A DNA stretch of 60,000 nucleotides from Lineus longissimus (taxonomy: Eukaryota > Nemertea > Pilidiophora > Heteronemertea > Lineidae): the NCBI RefSeq assembly GCF_910592395.1, contig NC_088322.1, forward strand, positions 11,529,431 to 11,589,430. Reading direction: 5' to 3'. A program made the position numbers and the translations under genes. The notes under the pieces are model-generated. The model was not told the origin of the DNA and ran no database searches. It was given only the letters and a program-made list of their open reading frames with translations. Below, in pieces: positions 15,001-26,754 of the stretch (the first letter of the stretch is position 1; the number at the start of each line of letters is the position of its first letter).

Positions 15001-17804
15001 ACGCAAAAGTGACATCATCAAGTCTCACAATTCAGGAAAAAATTATTTTTCTGTTTTGAAGACAAAATCATGTCAGTGGCAGTGTGGGAACAGGAGACAG
15101 AATGGAGTCATTTGTTACACATTACATGTACTTACGAAGTAAAAGTTAGTGAGAGAGCAGAACAATTATTGTGAGGCAAAATCCTGACAGAGGAGTAGGA
15201 AAGCAGTACTAGAAAAGAAACAACAACTGTATAGTGTAAGCTGCAAAGTTTTTGCGAACGTTTTTTTTACAAAAAACTCTGACTTTCAATATTGTAATCT
15301 GTGTAAGATCAAAGTTGCCAAGTCTCCAAATGCCAAAACATCCTGCTTGAAGACCAAAAGTTCTGGCAGGGCAAAGGAATATACCCTGGAGAACCCAGAG
15401 CTGACAAAAAGGAAAAAGTGTGTTAGACACCAGTTTTCATGACAAGATATGATATGCTGACACAACTAAGCATAAAAACTCTGATTATGACAGCAATGTC
15501 TACAAAATGCGAAGTTTATCCTATAATCATGAGACACACCACCAAAGATGACATTCACAGCTCAACAATGTCTTGAATCTGATTGGTCGCCACAAACAAC
15601 GAGATTTTGTAATCTTAGTAACGCTTCGTGAAATGAGAGCCACGTTTTCCCAGTGCTCGGAATTACCAGGTTTGTCTAAAAGCAGAATCTGACAACACTC
15701 TCAATATTTCCTGTCTCTATGGTGATAAAAGTTTGTACCCGTGTTGTAATTTGAGTATATTGGCATCGCAGCATCCTGGCTCTGATATCCGGGTCTTCAG
15801 GCGGCTTTCTGAAAAGAATTTTAGAACATGCGAGAAAAATACCTGTACAGCAAGACAAGATGTTTGCGAGACCATGATCCAGGCACTATTGCCCAAATAG
15901 AGTTAGAGCCATGACCTCCTATCACGAGCTCAAGATATAGACGACCACGTGACACTGGAATGTCCAGCCATTTCACTGGAATATCTTTGAGTCAAAATAT
16001 CTATCCCTTTTTTATGAGTGACATTCACAATAAGGAATAACCTTTTAAGAAAGTAGTGACTGCTGATACCTTTGCACTTTAGCCCGACAAATTACTGCCT
16101 TCTCCAGTCGATCAACAAGCCCAAGCAAACATCACCTTTCAGTATTTGGAAAAGGCAAAAGAGCTATGCTCCATGACAGAGCTGAACCATCCTGATTGCT
16201 AGTTTATCACCAACAAGAAAAAATCACGCGTAAATTGCGATCGCTGATTCCCATGTGATCCATCTGTCCATTTGTCTGCTCTCACTCAGACTATCACCAA
16301 TCCTTACAAAATATTCATCTACGAAAGGCCATGCCATGATGCAGCAGTCTTGTAAACTGTTACATTTCATCTACACAAAGCCATGCAGGTAAATATAGCA
16401 ACGGAAGATGCGTGAAAATTTGCCAATAGCATGTCCCGCAGCAGACTTACACCCTCTTCATTGCTAAGTAATCATGAACGAGCCAAAAAATATCGCAAAT
16501 AGCAATCGCCGATTTCTAAGTTCTCAATAAGAAGTAATACGTGCCCTCTCAGGCCATCGACAGTCCCCGACAGACTCTCAGTCTTCAAGGACAAAATACA
16601 AGAACAAGAGCACAACGGCATCCAATAGAAAATAGGCGAATTACGTGGGGCGATTGATCCGGCAGCCGAGCTAATGATGCCAATCGGCCAGGGATATTGA
16701 CCAGCGAGAATGGAGAAATAATTAGGAGGGGATCTGAGGTAGCTTTAACCTTCTAACCTGATATGCAGGTCGGGAGGGTTTGTTTTATATGGTGGATCTA
16801 CCTTGTCTTCTGCATCTGCCCTTCCGTATACTTGCATATGGAGTATTGCTGTTTTTTAGCATGGAAACAAATGGGCCAAGTGACACCTATGTAGGGTTTG
16901 AGCCAACATCAGGATACATCGGTACCCTTTCTTCAACATTCCCATGCATAACCTGTACTGTACTCATAACTTATAATTTCTAGCGATGCAAAATATCGGA
17001 ATTGGAAATGGCGTCTTGTCGCCACTGATAGCAACGGCTGTTGGTCTGAAAATGAGATTGCGCTAATTTGCAGACTCGGGGACCAGGTGCTGAGAGGGCG
17101 AGGTGCTTAGCGCTGATGAAGACTTAAATGGTTCTCCCAAGGAACAGCCAGCAGCATTGTGAAAGGTTCCAATTGTGAGCCTTGTCTGAAAATGGTCTTC
17201 CTATAAAAAATTGAGTCCATTATCATGGCTTGCTGTCGAATATTTTAATCCATCACAATATTTTCTTTCACAGTAAACATTTCAATTTTTTTAATTCTTC
17301 AACTCCATACCCGCCTTGCATGAGAAAAAGCTAGATTTGAATAGAGAAATCTCCTGACATCTGACAAATAGCTTTCAAAAGGCCACAACACCGACATGAC
17401 ATGCAATACAGGTTTAAACTGGCTCATGCAAAGACCCCCTAGATATATCTACGACATGATTTTTTGCAATGAAAGCTATTTCAATTAAAGCCAATTTCAA
17501 AAGATTTTTACTCTCCGTAATCCAATTCAGCACACCATTAATTTAAACCATTGATTTTTGTAGATTAAGTTTATTCAGTTACGTTCACACAAGAAGTTGA
17601 TGCCAATTTGTGCGCTCTTTCTTGAATGACAAAAGGTCGCAGATTGGGACTAATTTGCGTTTTTTATTCCCACAGTCAAGCAGGGCTCCAACTCAGAGTC
17701 ACCTATTCTTATGACTTTTATGACCAAAAGCAGCTCATTTTTTGACTTCACAGGCAACAAACAGACACTTATTTCAAATTTCACAACACATTCCGAATTT
17801 GAGA

Positions 17805-17860
17805 AGGGCAATATAATCTTAAGATTTGATCAAGGGCAATATAATCTTAAGATTTGATCA
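17805..17860 (+). repeat. Perfect 28-bp tandem duplication
   Basis: Two identical adjacent copies beginning agggcaatataatcttaag and ending atttgatca (17805-17832 and 17833-17860). No neighbouring gene is recognised. Confidence 0.95.
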
Positions 17861-19857
17861 AAATCTGAGACGTTTATCTGTATATCTTCACTTCAAGCAG
17901 CAATTGCGGTAATAAGTTGGTTATCCAAATTGCTTGGTTTTTTTACACGACACCATACAGGACCAGTGAATACATCAATTCTATTGTGATTATTACTCAT
18001 AATTCAATGAGCTAATTAACAAAATGTACTCTACAAGCAACTGCAAGATAGACTCCGCCCTTATGTATCAACAACCCCAAACATATATTTTTCAATCGAA
18101 CTGTATGAAAATCATACCCAACCGCTATAGACACTATTCAATTCCGTCTTGCTCTAGCCCGCAGCGTTACGCCATTAAAAACTAGCGGGACTTAATCAGG
18201 CAGAAATGGGGGAAATACAGTCGGAAAAATCATTTGGTGAATATTGTATTTCTGCCAGGCACACAGACAGTTGAGAGGCGACAATCGATTCTAGGTATCA
18301 ATTTCAGCAGTGGCATATTAACCCTACAGGTATATATAAGGTCAAGGCCCAGTTGTTGAACCTTTTCTTTTTTTGTTTCTAAATCGACCTCATGAAAAAC
18401 ATTACCTCCATATCTGTCATCAGACACAATGAAGTCCGCTAATAAAGTAAAAATGGTTGCCAAAACTTAATTCTTTTGAAAGCAGATTTGGAGAAAAACC
18501 GCTGGTCCACGATTGGTACCTACAGTACATCGTTATCAAAATTATTCCAACGTGAAATCTGCCTCAAGTTTGACCAGACATTTGCACCTGACAACTTTAT
18601 CAGTAGAACAGACACAGTAGATCAGATCATTACGGTCCTAATCAGGTTCGTCAGGTGGTCGGAGGGACAGGATATCAAATATAGAATTTCTGTCCACGGT
18701 TGTGATGAACGTATTATCACGAGAAATTGACAGAACAGTGAATGGGGAAATCTTGATGAGCCAATCTGTCTTAGACTGAAACATGAAAAAAATTATCATT
18801 TTGATCAGGATTGTATACTGTACGGCATGTCAAAATCAGCCAAAATACTTCACCTCAAAATAATTGTACATTGGTACCAGGTACATATTAAATCCATTCT
18901 TGCTTGTACTGATATATAGTTCAGTGATTGGATGAAATACCAAGTTGATTCTCTTGGAATAAAGTCAAAGCTGTGAATGGCGGACGAGGTAATAGGAAGT
19001 AGGGGGCAGCATTTTCACAACACTTAAAATGAATTTTTGAGGAACATTTTGCACAATGGGATACCATTGCTTTAAATTGATAGGAATATTATTCAAGTTG
19101 CAAATCTGGATGATGAATAGTGGAATTAATCACAACACGCCAAAAACCCTATCTCAATAAGAATCAACAATGTGTCATACGGATAACATACCGGATAATC
19201 GCGGCAAGGGAAATGATTACAGATGGGTCACATGATCACGCGGATCCGCTCTGCACAATCACGACCGCTAATTACAACGCAAAGTCGAGGCCCACACCCG
19301 GGGTACCCAACATCAGAGAACGATACATCGCCGGTTTCCATGGCAACATCCAAACACCCGCCACAAAGAACTCAGCGTGACTCTGCTGTGATTTGGTTTG
19401 ATCCATAAATTGGAGACTGTAGGTATGTTTGGAAATCATTATGAGAGGATTTTCAATGTTTGATATTGCAACGACAATAAAATGCATGCAGGGAACCCAT
19501 TTGTGATGGTTAGTAAATAGAAAGGCCCTGCAAATCACTTTTTTCCTTTCTAGACACACGACTTGTTGGGATGCTCCAGCATAAAAGTAAGGCTCTGCAA
19601 GTAATTTTTGTGCCTAGCGCATCTCCACCACAAAACAAGCAAAATGGCAATAAACAACTTCACTTTCCACAGCTTTTTTATGTTCTCTACAGCTTTTTAT
19701 AGAGTAATTTGCGGCAATGGTGTATTGATGCCAAGCATTGCATCATTATATCACGAAACTGGTATCGATGGCTATTGTAGTAGAAATGAGAAATCAGATT
19801 GAAAATAACTGTCCATCATGATCGTACACGAAACATGAGGTGCACAAATCACAATTT
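17861..19857. other. No supportable gene; one CpG-richer patch
   Basis: Non-coding apart from the patch at about 19170-19350 with the X-box-like site. Confidence 0.55.
19334..19347. promoter_or_regulatory. RFX X-box-like site GTTTCCATGGCAAC
   Basis: A near-palindromic match to the RFX consensus GTTNCCATGGNAAC, inside a CpG-richer patch (about 19170-19350). No target gene is visible close by. Confidence 0.5.
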
Positions 19858-20078
19858 GTGACTCGCTCTACCAAAACTAGGCGCTTGTCGCATCTGAACT
19901 CGACAGGTTGATACGGACTTGTTGTTCATTTCCCTATTGTAGACCTTTTGTGAAATCTATTACAAACTGATTTGGTCACATTTCACAAAAGGTCTACAAT
20001 AGGGAAATGAACAACAAGTCCGTATCAACCTGTCAAGTTCAGATGCGACAAGCGCCTAGTTTTGGTAGAGCGGGTCAC
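19858..20078. mobile_element. Near-perfect fold-back: 99-bp arms, 23-bp loop
   Basis: Seen: 19858-19956 and 19980-20078 are reverse complements with two mismatches in 99 bp. The arms begin gtgac(t/c)cgctctaccaaaac and end tagaccttttgtgaaat next to the loop. ATTT borders both outer edges and may be a target duplication. A diverged half-copy lies near 57.5 kb, so this is a repeat family and not an isolated artefact. The high arm identity implies recent origin or gene conversion. Confidence 0.8.
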
Positions 20079-20310
20079 ATTTGTCTTCTGCAATGTTGCC
20101 AAGGAGCGTAATGACAGATAATGTACCAAGAACCAGAAAAAAATTTGGGCTAAATTGGCACTGATCAAGGCCATGCCATTGGTTGTCCTAACATGATAAT
20201 TACAGATTTGCATTTACTCTGTTAGTGTTTACACTTCCATTCATCGGGATGTCATGATACACGATAATTGCACATGACAACACTGTGGCATCCCATTGCG
20301 TCGGTGATGT

Positions 20311-20615
20311 TCGCCTCAAATGGAACATTTTGTTTGCAACGGTTTTGTTTGATTTTTGATGCGGGAACGTGGTGTGATCATTACAGGGTGTCCTGGTCAG
20401 GTTGTGATTCATGCACCACGCAGAGTTGTATTAGAACTGACTGGTGTCATGCAACATAAGTGGCAAGAGCACATCGCCCTTGGAAAAGACCTGGCAAGGG
20501 GTCTTTTGCGAAAGAATTTCTGCCTCAAATGACACATTTTGTTTGTGATGGTTTTTGTTCTAATTTTTCAGGATTATGGTGTGATCATTTAACAGCAGGC
20601 GTCATGGTAAACTGC
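20311..20615 (+). repeat. Diverged duplication, copies about 211 bp apart
   Basis: gcctcaaatggaacattttg at about 20316 and gcctcaaatgacacattttg at about 20523 begin similar blocks that both run through ggttttgtt and ggtgtgatcat. No protein is implied. Confidence 0.6.
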
Positions 20616-21142
20616 TATTGCTAAATGTTAAAATACCATGCCTGATTAAGGTGCGAAATGGTGAGAGGTTGTCTTGATGAGGGAGTAATGCTGACTTCAC
20701 ATCAGCCACAAAAGATTAACTCCGGCTCAGTCAATACCTGAGACCAACCAAGGACTATTTTCATACTGTTGTTCTCAAAATACCCCTGGTAACAAGATTT
20801 GTACTCAGTCCTCAAAAGGTTAAAATCCACCATCCTCCTTGGCGAGACATCGCATATAGAAATGCGATTACGAAGCCTGGTGATGACAGTTCCTCTTATC
20901 CAATCATTGCTGGAGTAGGTGCTCGAGAGGAAGATTTATCTTGAGTGCCAAAACCAATGAAAACGAGGCCATCGCTAAGCATGGCACAAGCTAATAATGC
21001 CAATTCCTGTACATTAGTTATAAGATCAGTAACATTTTCCATGAGTGTGTTTTTTTCCTCACGTTGGGCATGATATATGTTGGTTTTCATACAAAATGGC
21101 TTCCAGGTGGATGGTTACTTCTCCAAACAGCGGAATCACTGA

Positions 21143-21762
21143 AGGCCTTTTTACACGGTGCTGGTTCAAGACAACCCTCCTGAACCGTCACGAGGCGTGT
21201 TCGGTTCAGGACGGTTCATTTCGCTTTTACACGGGGACGGTTCGACGATCTGGCCTCGATCCGGCTCCAGGCCGGTTCGTCACTAACATCGTCAATTGGT
21301 GGCGCTGATCAATCCTGCTGGCGGTGGAGCTACGAAAATATCACAACCTTCAACAAATAATACAAAATGGTTCACGATGGCGCCGGTGAGATGCAGAGTT
21401 TTTGCTTTGGTACACAGCATTTGTATGGAAAGAAAGCTCTTGCTCTCGATAAATTGAAGATTTCACAGCAGTTTCTTTCCGCGGAAAATTTCATGCCAGG
21501 AACACGGCAGCTATTCCCGCGAATGACGTCACGCGAGTACCGTGTGCAAACCGGCTCGGAGCCGGTTCGCTTTTACACGCATAAATAAACCCTCCTCCAC
21601 CGGCCTACACCGGCCTGCACCGACCCGAGACCGGCGATCGGAACCCGCCTCGGACCAGGAGGGTTCAGGACGGTAGGTTCGCTTTTACACGAGGGAAAAT
21701 GAACCGGCTGGTACCTGAACTAGTCTCGATCCGGCTTGAACCCGCACCGTGTAAAAACGCCT
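21143..21762. mobile_element. 620-bp non-autonomous TIR transposon, family unassigned
   Basis: Seen: the ends are inverted copies for 28 bp with two mismatches, starting aggc(c/g)tttttacacggtgc and continuing (t/g)ggttcaag. TGA flanks both ends (21140-21142 and 21763-21765), a possible 3-bp target duplication. The interior repeats the core cgcttttacacg at about 21219, 21569 and 21682 and is much more GC- and CpG-rich than its surroundings. No transposase reading frame is present. A MITE-like element mobilised by an unknown autonomous relative is the best reading. Confidence 0.75.
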
Positions 21763-24700
21763 TGAAAAATCACTAAACTGCAATAAACAGTAAAATAATC
21801 AAATAAGTGCTAATAAATACATTATTAGTGAAGAACACCATGGTACAAAATGACTGCCCATGATGATAGTTTATAGCATCCACCTTACCATGTAGCGTGA
21901 TGATTCATTCTCGAACAAGACACACCCTCATCACAATACGCTAATGATTAAAATCTCAGTTTTACACTCATCAATACAGATATCAGCCTTTCAAACAAAT
22001 GTCCACGTATAATATCCAACCCCACCATTTCGCACAAAACCATACCATCAACCACAAAATTTATGCATGGTTTTTATTTTCGTGGCTTTTAAGAATTTAA
22101 ATGAAAATTGTGATAAATATTGAAAACCTTCAAAACTTTGTAAAATCACTTGCAAAAAACAGTGAGGCGCGATAACTTATAGGGTAACAGTACTCATCAA
22201 GTTCAAATTACATTGGTAGTTACACTTCATGAATAACCAAGACATAAAAAAATCATTTTTGATAAGGCTATACAATGCGGGGACATGACTTATCAGAAAA
22301 TAGGATTTTCTATTTCCGATTTCAAATAGCTGACTGCAAGGATGATTGCATATCTTAATGATTTGGCAGTACTCGTGACTATGCATGTAATTTGAGTAGA
22401 TAAGGTCCGATAAAAATGGTGAATTATTTCTCTATATTTGTAACAAAAGTGCATCATTTTCCTCTGTAACTGTGGAAGACCACTGTATATTTATGCCACC
22501 CCTCATTTTTTGGCCTTTTTTCAAGCCTCAGCCATGACTTTTACATCTTTACAAAGACCTTTGTTATAATTTTTTTTAGCGAACCTGGTGTTACGCGAGC
22601 AAGTCACATGGACAATCAGATCACGTATTCATATTGACTTCCCATTTCATCCCAATTCACAATCAAGACGCAGAAAGAAACACACCCACAAAATAACATC
22701 AGGAGGTAAGGTACGGTGATCACGAAACAACGAAGATACAATACGGTTCCAAACGGAAATTTAACGGGCTGCAGAGCTTCACCTAATGGAACTATTGTCA
22801 TGATGAATAGTACAAATGTCTCCCGTCTTCTACCAACATGAATGGCTTCCTCAGAATCCATAGCTGTGCAATTAAGATTGCGTTCTTTCGAAGCGTTCCA
22901 TCATAGAAATGTAAGAAATCTTATGGTTTAGAGTTCGTTACGTACGGAGTCGTATGGCGTCGACAGATGAGCTCGTATTTCGGATTCACACATGCGAATA
23001 GGACCCAGTAGGTGTTTCGTGCGAATGATGGGGTATTACTTTGAGATGTGATGAATAGCCAAAGTAAGAACGTTGAATGGGGTTTAACGCTCTAGCAATT
23101 AGTAACATGAGCAAAAGAGATTGAAACAGATTAAGATATTGCGAGAGAGGCGAGTAGGTATTCCGTCTCTGATTACGATACTTAAAGAAAACTTTGCGCA
23201 CTTGTTAACTCTTTAAAAACACTTCACTACAGGATATTCCACACCATTACACTGCTTTCCCGGCATAATGTTTTTACTACAGGGTTCTGCATGTTTTTTT
23301 GTAGTTTTGTGGGGGCTATCCGCCTGCGACTTCATGGTTTAATGGAAATATGTGTTGGCAGAGAGAAAATACCTTCGATCTGCTTGGAGAATGGGTATAG
23401 GTAGTTTGAGATGCCTTTATTAGAGCTGTATAAACAAACTCTTGCCAGAAGCTCAGCGGCAAACCCAGCCCCACCCAAACTTCCCCTCAAAGCTGCTCCC
23501 ACTGATCCAAATCACCAAACACATCATCGCCACAGCAACTATTACCATGGCAACAAGACACAAACGGACACAGATAGGAATTGATGAGTTTGATTATCTA
23601 TAATTACTGTTTCGATATGAATACATTTCGGTGAGGAAATCCCTTGATTAGCTCATTAGTATAAACAATACCCCTTACATGTATACTACTACTCAGAAAT
23701 ATGGAAAGCAAATTTTTAGGAATACCAATGCAAATATTCGGGTTGAGATTATCTTTTAATCTGAAATTGACACTAAAAAGAGTTCCTCTAACTTTCTCCT
23801 GATTTATCCGAAAGTCAGAGGATTTACGATTAATCATCGAACAAGAATGAGAACATATTCAAAGCGTTTTATTTGGAATGATGCCCAAGTTACAATTAAC
23901 AAAGATGTTCGTCAAGAAAATTTCTATCGTTTGCTTATTCAGTTTGAACTTAATGCAAAGGAGCTCTGCGTCATTAGCGAGCTTAATGCCCCAAATCAAA
24001 CACGGCTGGTGCCAACTTTGTCCCTAACACTGAGGGCTCAAACTACAAAGCCTAGGAACCCTGATGGATTTATTTCAAAAGCGATTGAAGACATCGTTGA
24101 TTTTTCGCTATTAAACATGTGTTAACTGCATCAAAGAGAATATCCCAAAGTGACAGAGCACAAAGATAAACTTCAAACAGGTTTAGTTTCGGATCAGATC
24201 AACGGATCATTTTTCTGTATTGAACTTTGGCAGAGTTCTGACAGAAGCTCAGGTCATGTTGGAATTGTTTGAGTCAAAATATCTTTGAGGACACCTCTTA
24301 AAATATAACTCTGGTGTTTTTGTGTACGGTACATGTATATCTCTTTATATTCAGAAATAAATCTTATGTTTTTTTTCCTTTTACCAAGATTCACAATTTT
24401 CGGGAATTATCAGCATATATGTGGTTTTAAGTACAAAACCAATCTCATGTCAAATTTTAAGTATTTTCAACTCCATCAAGAAACGAAGAGAAAGGTAAGC
24501 CCCTCATTAGGCAAAAATTAGATCTGAAATCAGCTATTTATTGCAGAGGTTACACATAGTTTTCTGGTTGAAATTATATGAAAAGTAGTTAAATTTGCAT
24601 CCCTCTCCCACATTTTCTTAATATTGATATCTAAAACGTAAGATTAAAATTTGGGAAAAGCACAAGCTTTTTTGATTAGCCACTTTTGATAAAAACCCCA

Positions 24701-25324
24701 TATTAGATCTTTGGTTTAGAGACACTTGCCCAATTTGGAGACAATCCTCTTTGTAACAAATGATTCCATTTTTTATCTTTCAGGATCTTGACATGACGTG
24801 TACCAACTTTAAACCTTTTAAAGCTTAAAGATATTTTTGAGGAAAAAAAAAATCGCTTTTCATCTGAACAGACATGAAGAAAGCATTGACATATGATAGA
24901 AACTTCCAAGCCCATTTTTTCCCATCCCCTGGGCTAGTATTACTAACAGGACCCGTTATTTTCTCTGCCTTTGATCTGCAAGATGAAAGGAGCCCACGAG
25001 AAATATCAGAATAACGGTAAACATTCAGTTATAAAAATAGACATTTCCTTTATAGCTCGCTAAAAGTTAGCATCCATCTCAAAAAGGAACTGATCTGCGC
25101 TGTCATGTGAGTCAACTTTGAAATGTACAGGTAACCTGGTCATTCTTTACAGCTAATCAATTTTGCCTACACCCATTATCGATAAATAAAACTTTTATAG
25201 ATTTAGAAGTATCAAAGAAAGAAAGTAGAAGCATAGGAAGTTGCTCTGGTATACATACCAAGGAACCTTGGCTAAGAACTGCCAAGTGGCTGGAATTTTA
25301 GTTCCTTGAAAGTTGGTTCATCCA
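21763..25324. other. No supportable gene
   Basis: Very AT-rich, with T-runs and short open frames only. An X-box-like site at 23541 is the single landmark. Confidence 0.6.
23541..23554. promoter_or_regulatory. RFX X-box-like site ATTACCATGGCAAC
   Basis: One mismatch from the palindromic X-box. Flanks are C/A-rich. Confidence 0.45.
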
Positions 25325-25415
25325 GAAATACAATCTGGGTTCTCCCCATGATCAAACCCAGGCCCTATTGCGTGGTAGCCATCAGTGTCAACCACTCGGC
25401 TATGAGGCTCCTTCA
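25325..25415 (-). mobile_element. tRNA(Ser/Leu)-like SINE head
   Basis: Seen on the minus strand: catagccgagtggttgacac is a tRNA-Ser/Leu-like A-box region, and gggtttgatcatgg resembles a B box about 45 nt later. The 5' edge reads ggagcctc. Acceptor pairing is not convincing, and the match to the B-box consensus is imperfect, so this is a SINE candidate rather than a tRNA gene. Confidence 0.42.
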
Positions 25416-25873
25416 AGCATGCTACAATTGGCAGCAAAGCGTGGATTCTATTTTGAAACTGAGCATACCATTTTGCCTAATTGATTTTTACTGAATCTCA
25501 ATGTTTCATTCAAATACATTCAAAACAGAGAGACGTGACAATCACTGCAGCGTGAATCACTGCTACAATTTGACCAATAGAATATTGATTTCCTTATCCA
25601 ATCAAAAAGGGCTGAAAGAATCAATTGTTCTCGTATCAAACTTTGATCGATACAAGAGTTACAGAGATTAGCGAAGTACGTTCGCCTGCTCGCTCAAGAT
25701 GGCAGCCATTGTTGTAAGATTGTCACCAGATGTGCGCCATATCTTGGAGTCGCCTGCTTGATCGATACGGCCATGTTATTGCATTTTCTTGTCAGGGTGG
25801 ATGAAAAAAACAGATAATAATTATTAATGTAACCTTTTGGCAATGTTTCTATGTTCAGATGCCAGACTGTACC

Positions 25874-26140
25874 TTGCCAATCAGAAATCAGATGTCTTGA
25901 TCTACCTGCACTTGAGGTTATAGCCAAGGTTGTTTGCGTACCCGGGAGTCATCCAGATACCCCCTAGGTGTAGCAGCACAATCTCTCAGAAAAATCTCCT
26001 TTTGCCAATCAGCAATCAGATGTCGTGATCTAACTGCACTAAGAAGGAGAAGGTTCTAGTCAGAGTTCTTTGCATACCAGGCAGTCACCCTGGTGGTGTC
26101 ACCTAAGGGTGGCGGCACAATCTCACGGAAAAACTTTTTC
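25874..26140 (+). repeat. Diverged tandem duplication, period about 128 bp
   Basis: Both units start ttgccaatcag, share atcagatgtc(t/g)tgatct and a gtcacc/gtcatcc...cctaggtg-like block, and end cacaatctc followed by an A-rich stretch. Identity is roughly 70-75 percent by eye. Confidence 0.7.
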
Positions 26141-26683
26141 CCTCCATTACTGTGAACCACTTAAATTTTTACAAATGTAGCTATCTATTGATTGCAAATC
26201 ACAAAAATATTCATGATTTTTCTACACGATTTTTATTTTTGTAATTTCATTCCTAAAATAGAGCCATCTGATTGGTTCATTTCTAAACACAGGCATTATT
26301 CATTGGACAATCCACCAGAATTAACCAAACTTTTGTACTTCGGAAATCGCGGAGGCATCACATATTTCCAGCCAGATAATCTTGTATGGCAAATGTTTTT
26401 GTGATTTACAGTATTGCCTTTGGTGTCATTGACCACCGTCCTATAATCTCACTGTCAAACCTTTCAATACATGGGGCGTCATATTTGTCCAACAAATCAC
26501 TAAATGGGATGTTTAATTATTGAGCATGTCCCAGCACTAAGCTTAATTAATTGTCGGTGATGGACCTAACCCTCAATGACTCACCATGAAACTGTAGAAA
26601 GTCACGCCCACACCGATACTGGTGATAGAACTGTTACCAATGGAGTTACACATGTATATCAAGGTCGTAATATTGGCACTTAT

Positions 26684-26754
26684 GGATTAATCCAAAAACT
26701 CATTACTTCAACTTTCTACATGTACTTTGAAGTAATGAGGTTTTGGTTTATCCG
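26684..26754. repeat. Short hairpin with 28-bp arms
   Basis: ggattaatccaaaaactc followed by attacttcaa (26684-26711) pairs with 26727-26754 with about three mismatches. The loop is 15 bp. Size and pairing are compatible with a small MITE remnant or a miRNA-like hairpin, with no further support. Confidence 0.55.

Larger units (their letters stand above)
5506..17804. other. No supportable gene
   Basis: Open frames are short and without recognisable motifs, including one of 115 codons at 14084-14431. Homopolymer tracts at 9.5 and 12.0 kb, a small hairpin at 7711-7736 and CCAAT-like motifs near 12.85 kb are the only landmarks. Confidence 0.6.

Noticed and set aside
25325-25415. Functional tRNA-Ser or tRNA-Leu gene (minus strand)
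   Set aside because: A- and B-box-like parts exist but the acceptor and T stems do not pair.
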